Positions 1 through 4,804 of a stretch of 5,487 nt of DNA are shown here, piece after piece; position 1 is the first letter of the stretch, and every line of letters begins with the position of its first letter. This stretch comes from Candidatus Gastranaerophilales bacterium (GTDB lineage Bacteria > Cyanobacteriota > Vampirovibrionia > Gastranaerophilales > Gastranaerophilaceae), in assembly GCA_900752845.1 (NCBI GenBank), contig CAADWU010000137.1, positions 1-5,487 of the forward strand, in the 5' to 3' direction. Under the pieces are notes generated by a model that was given only the letters and a program-made list of their open reading frames with translations, made no database searches and had not been told where the DNA came from. Both the position numbers and the translations under genes were made by a program.

Positions 1-64
1 TATTAATTCCTTATAATTCTACTAAAATATTATATAAAAAATTTTAACAATAGTCTATATATAA

Positions 65-92
65 TTAAGAAATCATATATTTGGGGTATAAT
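65..92 (+). promoter_or_regulatory. Probable recF promoter, possibly giving a leaderless mRNA
   Basis: A perfect -10 hexamer, TATAAT, lies at 87-92. A partial -35, TTAAGA (4 of 6 matches to TTGACA), lies at 65-70 with a 16-bp spacer. Six T residues separate the -10 from the ATG at 99, so the expected start of transcription falls at or within a base or two of the start codon. In such an AT-rich region TATAAT can occur by chance, so the call rests on its exact placement and the lack of a convincing ribosome binding site. Confidence 0.5.
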
Positions 93-98
93 TTTTTT

Positions 99-1202
99 AT
101 GAGATTAAGGGATTTAAAGCTTACAAACTACAGAAACTGTAAGGATTTACAACTGGATTTGTGCTCTGATAAAGTTTTAATAATCGGTAAGAATGCTCAA
201 GGAAAGACTAATATTCTTGAAAGTATTTATTTTTTGTCGGTTTTGAAAAGTCCCAGAACTTCAAATAATATTGAATTGATTAATTTCGAGGCGCAACAGG
301 CTGAAATCAATGCAAATTTGATTAAATCTAATACAGATATTGAGCTTGACTACGTTTACACTTCAGAAAAGAAAAGGGAGCTGAAAATTAATAAAGTTAA
401 AACAACTCCTAAGAATTTTAAGACTGTATTAAAAACTGTTTTATTTTCAACGGCTGATTTACTTTTGCTTCGAGGTAATCCTTCAGACAGACGTGATTGG
501 CTCGATAGAGCAATTTCTCAGGTTTATCCTGCATACGATGAAAGACTTTCAAAGTATGACAAAATCAGAATACAAAAAAATAACTTATTGAAAGAGTATC
601 TTAAAACCGGAAATTCAAATGATACACTGCTTGATGTTTATAATGAACAACTTGTAATTGCTGGAAGCAACATTATTTACTTAAGGAAAAAGTTTTTAAA
701 AGAAATTGAAAAAATAGCCAGAGAAAAACATCGAATAATAAGCGAAACAGAAGAATTAAAAATTGAATATGATTGTTCGTTTTTAAACGGAGAAATTGAG
801 CTTGAAGATATTGCATCAGCTTTCAAACTTTCTCTTGACGAACGAAGAACGGAAGAAATGCGGCGTGGTCAGTCTTGTGTCGGGCCTCACAGAGATGATA
901 TTATTTTTTACATAAATAATAATGAAGCTACAAAGTATGCTTCACAGGGACAGCAGAGAACAATCGTTCTGGCTTTGAAGCTTTCCGAACTCGATATAAT
1001 TACGGCAAAAACAGGTGATGAACCAATACTTTTGCTTGATGATGTTCTTGCTGAACTTGATGATTTAAGGCAAAATTATCTTTTAAAATCAATCAATTCA
1101 AATACCCAGACAATTATTACTTCTGTAGATACAATTCTATTTGAAGATGAATTTTTAAAAGACGTTAAAATTTATAAGATAGAAAACGGAGCAGTAAAAT
1201 AA
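99..1202 (+). CDS. recF: DNA replication and repair protein RecF
   Basis: RecF is a cytoplasmic SMC/ABC-type ATPase that binds gapped DNA and, with RecO and RecR, helps load RecA at stalled forks. The 367-residue protein is of normal family length. The Walker A loop GKNAQGKT is at residues 30-37, the RecF-typical GPHRDD motif at 262-267, the ABC signature S-Q-G-Q-Q-R at 282-287, Walker B ILLLDD at 310-315 and the D-loop LAELD at 317-321. All key ATPase residues are present. The frame extends up to a TTG at 81, but ATG 99 gives the classical RecF N-terminus (MRLRDLKLTNYRN) and is preferred; the upstream TTG would overlap the promoter. The only Shine-Dalgarno-like element is GGGG at 83-86, about 12 bases away. 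The gene is not next to dnaA, dnaN or gyrB within this window, and a glycosyltransferase follows after 2 bp. The identification is secure. Confidence 0.97.
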   Translation: MRLRDLKLTNYRNCKDLQLDLCSDKVLIIGKNAQGKTNILESIYFLSVLKSPRTSNNIELINFEAQQAEINANLIKSNTDIELDYVYTSEKKRELKINKVKTTPKNFKTVLKTVLFSTADLLLLRGNPSDRRDWLDRAISQVYPAYDERLSKYDKIRIQKNNLLKEYLKTGNSNDTLLDVYNEQLVIAGSNIIYLRKKFLKEIEKIAREKHRIISETEELKIEYDCSFLNGEIELEDIASAFKLSLDERRTEEMRRGQSCVGPHRDDIIFYINNNEATKYASQGQQRTIVLALKLSELDIITAKTGDEPILLLDDVLAELDDLRQNYLLKSINSNTQTIITSVDTILFEDEFLKDVKIYKIENGAVK

Positions 1203-1204
1203 CT

Positions 1205-2053
1205 ATGATAAACCTAAAAAGACTGTTTAAAAATATTGCTTTAAATACTTTAAAATTTTTAAACGTAATTACAGAGCCATCAAAAGCAAAATTAGGAATT
1301 TCATACAGTGTTTGGGACGGGGAGGAGCTTTTGGAAGCTTCTCTTAAATCTGTCAGAGAAAATGCTGATTATATAAACGTTGTGTGGCAGAAAAAATCCT
1401 GGCAAGGTGCTGACTGTGATGTAAATTTGGAAAGCCTTTTATTGAAACTTAAAGAAAACGGATTTATTGATGAAATTATATTCTTTGAACCTGATTTTAA
1501 TTTATCTCCACAGCAAAATGAAGTTAATAAGAGAAACATGGGATTAAAATCCGCCGTTAACGCAGACTGTTCTCATTTTCTTTTAATGGATTGTGATGAA
1601 TTTTATGATAAGGATGAATTTAAAGCTGCAAAAGAATTTATTTATAAAAATTATATTACACACAGTGCCTGTATTATTGAAGATTATTTTGCGATAAACT
1701 ATCGTTCCACAGTTGTCGGAAAATATTATGTTCCGTTTATTTATAAAGTTGATATGCACTCAAAGCTTGATGTAAAAGCAAATACTCATTTATGCTGGAA
1801 TATAGACCCTACAAGAAAAATTGCATTGAAACTTTTTCACAGATGCTGGTTTGCACATAATTTGATAATGCATCATTATACAGGAGTTCGCAAAAATAAA
1901 AAACGAAAACTTGAAAATTCCAGCGCTTCACTTAATCAGGAAAGTGTCAATTCATTCTTAAATGCGTATGATGAGAAAAATTACAACGAAATGATTAATG
2001 ACGGAAGACTTGTTTATGTTGATAATAAGTTTAAAATTCCGCCTATAAACTGA
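1205..2053 (+). CDS. Family 2-like (GT-A fold) glycosyltransferase
   Basis: This 282-residue protein resembles the small GT-A enzymes that sit in capsule or lipooligosaccharide loci and transfer a sugar from a nucleotide donor. The GT-A start (LGISYSVWDGEELLEASLKS, about residues 30-49) corresponds to the nucleotide-binding first strand and helix. The metal- and donor-binding D-x-D is D129-C130-D131 in the context FLLMDCDEFY, preceded by an NKRNMGL segment typical of this subgroup. There is no signal peptide or clear membrane span. The first 29 residues are basic and amphipathic (KRLFKNIALNTLKFLN) and could touch the membrane. The ATG lies 2 bp after the recF stop, with GGAG at 1188-1191 inside the recF end as a rather distant ribosome binding site, so translation is probably coupled to recF. 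The last 11 bp overlap the convergent yraN gene. Donor and acceptor sugars cannot be deduced. The pairing with recF looks like an accident of gene order rather than a shared role. Confidence 0.8.
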   Translation: MINLKRLFKNIALNTLKFLNVITEPSKAKLGISYSVWDGEELLEASLKSVRENADYINVVWQKKSWQGADCDVNLESLLLKLKENGFIDEIIFFEPDFNLSPQQNEVNKRNMGLKSAVNADCSHFLLMDCDEFYDKDEFKAAKEFIYKNYITHSACIIEDYFAINYRSTVVGKYYVPFIYKVDMHSKLDVKANTHLCWNIDPTRKIALKLFHRCWFAHNLIMHHYTGVRKNKKRKLENSSASLNQESVNSFLNAYDEKNYNEMINDGRLVYVDNKFKIPPIN

Positions 2054-2390
2054 TATTTTTAAGATGATTTATTCTTATTTCAGGCTTTAGAGTAATTCCT
2101 ATAACATCAATACGATAATCTTTTATCTTGTTTTCAGAAAGATAAAATTGAACACCTTTTTTTATGTTTTCATACTTGTTTTTGGTAATTGCCTCAAAAG
2201 GAGAGCCGTAACTGTCTGTTTTACGAGTTTTTACTTCTACAAAAATAACAGTTTTTTTTATTTTTGCAATAATATCAATTTCGCAAAATTTTGAATAATG
2301 TTTATTTCTTTCTAAAATTTCATATCCTTGTTTTTCAAGATACCGGCATGCTAAATCTTCTCCAGCATCACCGAATTTTCGATTGTTCAT
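2043..2390 (-). CDS. yraN: YraN/UPF0102 family protein, restriction-endonuclease-like fold
   Basis: This 115-residue protein has the usual UPF0102 length and layout. The N-terminal KFGDAGEDLACRYLEKQGYEIL (residues 5-26) carries the conserved Glu11. It is followed by E37-x-D39 in CEIDIIAK and by E52-V-K54 in VFVEVKTR; together these match the D/E...E-x-K core of PD-(D/E)XK nuclease folds. The usual Gly before the E-I-D motif is Cys36 here. The family is widespread and often lies near rnhB or rsmI, but its physiological role is unsettled. A nuclease or Holliday-junction resolvase-like activity is only inferred from the fold. The start at 2390 is backed by AAAGGAAAG (2396-2404 on the minus strand), with AGGA 8 bases from the ATG. 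The gene begins only 20 bp after the terminator of the upstream symporter, and its 3' end overlaps the glycosyltransferase tail to tail. Confidence 0.9.
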   Translation of the reverse strand: MNNRKFGDAGEDLACRYLEKQGYEILERNKHYSKFCEIDIIAKIKKTVIFVEVKTRKTDSYGSPFEAITKNKYENIKKGVQFYLSENKIKDYRIDVIGITLKPEIRINHLKNISL

Positions 2391-2410
2391 TTATACTTTC
2401 CTTTAATAAC

Positions 2411-2437
2411 AAAACCCCGTATATAAGACGGGGTTTT
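2411..2437 (-). terminator. Intrinsic terminator after the symporter gene, possibly bidirectional
   Basis: A perfect 10-bp stem (2411-2420 pairs with 2428-2437; AAAACCCCGT / ACGGGGTTTT) encloses a 7-base loop. Read leftward it ends in TTTTGTTATT, a good U-rich tail, 24 bp after the symporter stop. Read rightward it also ends in four T residues, so it could stop transcripts that run past the glycosyltransferase and antisense through yraN. Confidence 0.88.
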
Positions 2438-2460
2438 GCCGATAATAATATTTATTGTGC

Positions 2461-3783
2461 TTATGCGATTTCTTCGTATGCTGCCGGATTATTTAATAAA
2501 TCATAGTTTATTTCATTTTCGTTATCCGCAATAGCAGCTACAACAACCGCATCAGAAGTTACGTTAACAAGTGTTCTCATCATATCTGTAACTCTTTCGA
2601 TAGTAAATAAGAATGCAAAACCTGCAACCAATTGTTCAGGGCTTAATCCCATTCCGTTAAGGATTAATGCAATTGTAATCAAACCTGCACCCGGAATACC
2701 TGCGCAAGTTGAAGATGCTATCATTGCAAGAAGACATATTTGAATGATTAAGAACGGAGTTAAAGCAACACCGTACGCTTGTGCGAGGAATATAACAGCA
2801 ACTGTTTGAAGCAATGCTGTTCCGTCCATGTTTAAAGTTGCTCCCAATGGAAGTACGAAACTTGATATTTTATGAGAAATACCACGTTTTTCGCAGCAGG
2901 CAATTGTTAAAGGTAAAGTTGCAGAAGAACTTGCTGTTCCGAATGCAACCATCATTGCTTCCGCAATTGCAGAGTATAACATTCCGATATTTACTTTTGA
3001 GAAGAATTTTAAGAATAGTGGGTATACAACGCAAAGTTGTAACATAAATCCGATAAATAAAACCAGTAAATATTTAGAAATGCTTGCAAATATATCAATT
3101 CCGAAGCTTGAAACAGCACTTGCTGTCAAAGCAAATACACCGGGAGCTGCAAAGAACATAATCCAGTCGGTAATTTTCATTGTTGCCGCAAATACAGATT
3201 CAAAGAATGAAACGATAGGTCTGTTAACATCCCCCACTTTTGCAAGTGCAATAGCAAATATTAATACAAACACAATAATAGGAACCATATCACCTGCTGC
3301 AAAAGAATGAATAGGGTTGCTAGGAATAAATCCAAGGAATATATTCAAAATATTTCCCTGCTGTTGAGCCATTGCTGTTGCAACAGAAGCTTGAACTTCA
3401 CCGGCTGCATTTTCCGTAATATAGTGTGCAGCACCAAGACCGGGTTGTAAAATTAAAGCAAGAGCCGCACCGATTGCAACTGCAGCTGCTGTAATAATTC
3501 CGTAGTACACAATCATTTTTGTACCGAATTTTCCAAGCTGTTTGTTATCGCCGACACTTGTAATTCCGATTATGATTGCAGAAACAACAAGCGGTATAAC
3601 TACCATTTGTATCAATCTGATAAATACCTGACCGATAAATGTTAATACTGTTGAAACAAGCGGAAATTCGTGTCCATGTAAGAAAATTCCGACAAAAATC
3701 CCGAGAATAATCCCAAAGAAAATATGCCAGTTACGCTTAATTCCAAGACCCAGCGCAATTAGGATTTGCATGTGTAATTTCAT
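2461..3783 (-). CDS. Dicarboxylate/amino-acid:cation symporter (DAACS, GltP/GltPh family)
   Basis: This is a polytopic inner-membrane elevator transporter that should import an acidic amino acid or dicarboxylate with Na+ or H+. In the 440-residue protein the HP1 serine motif SSSATLP is at 285-291, the TM7 cation motif NMDGT at 318-322, the HP2 loop GIPGAG at 362-367 and the TM8 motif D400-x-x-R403-T404-x-x-N407-x-x-x-D411. These line up with D394, R397, T398, N401 and D405 of GltPh. R403 is the residue that pairs with the side-chain carboxylate, so an acidic substrate is favoured over Ser/Thr or neutral amino acids. The second Arg found in HP1 of GltPh is Ala284 here. The frame is open to an ATG at 3864, but that lies upstream of a good promoter; the ATG at 3783 has GAGG 7 bases away and gives a normal N-terminus. 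The gene is flanked by its own promoter and terminator, so it is probably monocistronic. Base composition looks less AT-rich than recF, as expected for a well-expressed gene. Confidence 0.93.
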   Translation of the reverse strand: MKLHMQILIALGLGIKRNWHIFFGIILGIFVGIFLHGHEFPLVSTVLTFIGQVFIRLIQMVVIPLVVSAIIIGITSVGDNKQLGKFGTKMIVYYGIITAAAVAIGAALALILQPGLGAAHYITENAAGEVQASVATAMAQQQGNILNIFLGFIPSNPIHSFAAGDMVPIIVFVLIFAIALAKVGDVNRPIVSFFESVFAATMKITDWIMFFAAPGVFALTASAVSSFGIDIFASISKYLLVLFIGFMLQLCVVYPLFLKFFSKVNIGMLYSAIAEAMMVAFGTASSSATLPLTIACCEKRGISHKISSFVLPLGATLNMDGTALLQTVAVIFLAQAYGVALTPFLIIQICLLAMIASSTCAGIPGAGLITIALILNGMGLSPEQLVAGFAFLFTIERVTDMMRTLVNVTSDAVVVAAIADNENEINYDLLNNPAAYEEIA

Positions 3784-3790
3784 ATAATGA

Positions 3791-3794
3791 CCTC
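3791..3794 (-). promoter_or_regulatory. Ribosome binding site that fixes the symporter start
   Basis: On the minus strand AAAGAGGTC precedes the ATG at 3783, with the GAGG core 7 bases away. No comparable site serves the upstream in-frame ATG at 3864, which also lies outside the predicted transcript. Confidence 0.8.
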
Positions 3795-3822
3795 TTTTAT
3801 TCTTCTCAATAGTTACCTGTTT

Positions 3823-3851
3823 AGTATACAACTTTTTATTGAAAATTTCAA
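3823..3851 (-). promoter_or_regulatory. Near-consensus sigma-70-type promoter of the symporter gene
   Basis: On the minus strand a -35 of TTGAAA (3851-3846, 5 of 6 matches) and a -10 of TATACT (3828-3823, 5 of 6) are separated by exactly 17 bp. Transcription would begin near 3816, leaving a leader of about 33 bases with the Shine-Dalgarno site. The -35 is one arm of a 13-bp dyad, TTGAAA-A-TTTCAA (3839-3851), which might be an operator or simply AT-rich coincidence. Confidence 0.8.
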
Positions 3852-3895
3852 ACATTTTATACAAAAATCATTGAATTGAGGGATAAGAAATTACA

Positions 3896-3909
3896 TTTAT
3901 TGCAATAAA
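3896..3909. repeat. 14-bp perfect palindrome between the DJ-1 gene and the symporter promoter
   Basis: TTTATTGCAATAAA is its own reverse complement. It overlaps the U-rich tail of the DJ-1 gene terminator and lies about 45 bp upstream of the symporter -35. It could be a protein-binding site or only a by-product of the terminator tail; nothing else in the window repeats it as far as I can see. Confidence 0.4.
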
Positions 3910-3911
3910 AA

Positions 3912-3930
3912 AGACCGCTATTCGCGGTCT
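3912..3930 (-). terminator. Intrinsic terminator of the DJ-1/PfpI gene, overlapping its stop codon
   Basis: On the minus strand AGACCGC (3930-3924) pairs with GCGGTCT (3918-3912) around a 5-base loop, followed by TTTTTATTGCA. The first arm lies within the codons for Leu242 (last base), Asp243 and Arg244, the loop covers Glu245 and most of the stop, and the second arm begins with the final base of the TAG. This separates the DJ-1 unit from the symporter promoter downstream. Confidence 0.85.
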
Positions 3931-4655
3931 AAATAATTTATAATTGCTTGTGCAAATTGTTCACTCGATTGATAATTTTGTGCTGTTATTAAATTGTCGT
4001 CTTCTATGACATTGATTTCGCCTTCGGATTCCTGCATGAAAAATGCGCCTGCATCCTTTAAAGCATCTTCTACAAAGAAAGGAACAAGGTTATTCATTTT
4101 TGCTTCTGCTTCTTCATCGTTTGTAAAGGCTGTTACTTTTCTTCCGTTAACAAAAGGGATGCCTTCATCTGTTTTTGCAGACAGCAAACCGGCAGGACCA
4201 TGACAAATTGCAGCAATAAGTTTATGGCGTTTGCTGAAATCTCTTATTATTTCTGCCAAATCTTCATCCTTATAAAGGTCTAAAATAGGGCCATGTCCGC
4301 CCGGTAAAACCAGTGCATCATATAACGTAAAATCAACCGAATTAATAGGTACTGTATCATTTAATGCTTTTTTCGCATCTTTCCATTTGATATCTTCCAA
4401 TATATGTTCGCTTTTAGGGTCAATCGGTGCTGCTCCGCCTTTAGGCGATGCAACGGTTACAATATAACCGTTATCAAGAAAGTCCAAAAAAGGTACTGCA
4501 AATTCCTCAAACCATACACCTGTTTTATGGTGGTCATCAAATTTGTCGGCACTTGTTACAACCATTAGAATTTTTTTAGGCTCGTGCGGTGTGCAAACCT
4601 CGCAAACTTCTACATCAAGAATTTCTTCATCAATGTCTTTATCATCATCAAACAT
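3918..4655 (-). CDS. DJ-1/PfpI superfamily protein, Hsp31-like (probable glyoxalase III or carbonyl-stress protein)
   Basis: This 245-residue cytosolic protein has the class I glutamine-amidotransferase-like fold of the Hsp31 branch. The nucleophile elbow is AAICHGPAG with Cys151 and the adjoining His152. The conserved Glu51 is in TGVWFEEF (45-52), and GGHGP (119-123) forms the oxyanion region. The C-terminal ITAQNYQSS (223-231) matches the I-T-x-Q-N-x-x-S-S of this group. Relatives convert methylglyoxal to D-lactate without glutathione or act as holdases or deglycases; which applies here cannot be told from sequence. The domain itself starts at about Lys27. Ahead of it is an unusual acidic extension (residues 1-26) with a C18-x-x-C21 pair. 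The start is well supported: AAAGGAGG lies just upstream, with GGAGG 6 bases from the ATG. The gene diverges from the GNAT-like gene, with a nested palindrome between them, and ends in its own terminator. Confidence 0.88.
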   Translation of the reverse strand: MFDDDKDIDEEILDVEVCEVCTPHEPKKILMVVTSADKFDDHHKTGVWFEEFAVPFLDFLDNGYIVTVASPKGGAAPIDPKSEHILEDIKWKDAKKALNDTVPINSVDFTLYDALVLPGGHGPILDLYKDEDLAEIIRDFSKRHKLIAAICHGPAGLLSAKTDEGIPFVNGRKVTAFTNDEEAEAKMNNLVPFFVEDALKDAGAFFMQESEGEINVIEDDNLITAQNYQSSEQFAQAIINYLDRE

Positions 4656-4661
4656 AATTTT

Positions 4662-4669
4662 CCTCCTTT
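4662..4669 (-). promoter_or_regulatory. Strong ribosome binding site of the DJ-1/PfpI gene
   Basis: The minus strand reads AAAGGAGG here, an essentially perfect Shine-Dalgarno site 6 bases before the ATG at 4655. It shows that the 26-residue acidic extension is truly translated rather than a start-codon artefact. Confidence 0.88.
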
Positions 4670-4680
4670 ATAAGATAGTA

Positions 4681-4728
4681 AAACCTTAACAGAATGTTTA
4701 TGCATCAGTAAACAGAGGAATAAGGTTT
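4681..4728. repeat. Nested interrupted palindrome in the divergent intergenic region, candidate operator
   Basis: The composite half-site AAACCTTA-N6-TGTTTA (4681-4700) is repeated in inverted orientation at 4709-4728 (TAAACA-N6-TAAGGTTT), with 8 bp between. The outer 8-bp arms and inner 6-bp arms share the same centre (between 4704 and 4705) and all 14 paired positions match. It lies 26-73 bp upstream of the DJ-1 start and next to a weak minus-strand -10 (TACTAT, 4680-4675), so a bound protein could block that promoter. It could also fold as an RNA hairpin with a 6 x 6 internal loop. Its function is inferred. Confidence 0.6.
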
Positions 4729-4790
4729 GATAATTTTATGATTAGGTGGCAAAAGTTTTTTTTCTGTGTTTTAAAATAGAATATAATTAA

Positions 4791-4795
4791 AGGAG
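4791..4795 (+). promoter_or_regulatory. Ribosome binding site of the GNAT-like gene
   Basis: AAAGGAG ends at 4795, 9 bases before the ATG at 4805. A nearer ATG at 4798 opens only a nine-codon frame, so the site decides for 4805. A TATAAT at 4782-4787 would place the transcript start at about 4794, inside this site, so the true promoter is probably elsewhere. Confidence 0.75.
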
Positions 4796-4804
4796 AAATG
4801 ACAA

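Noticed and set aside
81..98. TTG start that would extend RecF by six residues
   Set aside because: The added residues do not fit the RecF N-terminus, and the codons overlap the predicted -10 box; ATG 99 gives the family-typical start.
2291..2506. 71-codon open frame on the plus strand
   Set aside because: It crosses yraN, the terminator hairpin and the symporter end in antisense, with no recognisable domain.
2814..3310. Two open frames (77 and 76 codons) opposite the symporter
   Set aside because: Both are antisense shadows of a clearly conserved membrane transporter.
3784..3864. Upstream ATG extending the symporter by 27 residues
   Set aside because: It lies upstream of the predicted promoter and lacks a ribosome site; the added residues are not typical of the family.
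3994..4203. 69-codon open frame opposite the DJ-1 gene
   Set aside because: It is antisense to conserved coding sequence and resembles no protein I recognise.
4782..4787. TATAAT as the -10 of the GNAT-like gene
   Set aside because: There is no matching -35 (the region is poly-T), and the implied start would cut into the ribosome binding site.
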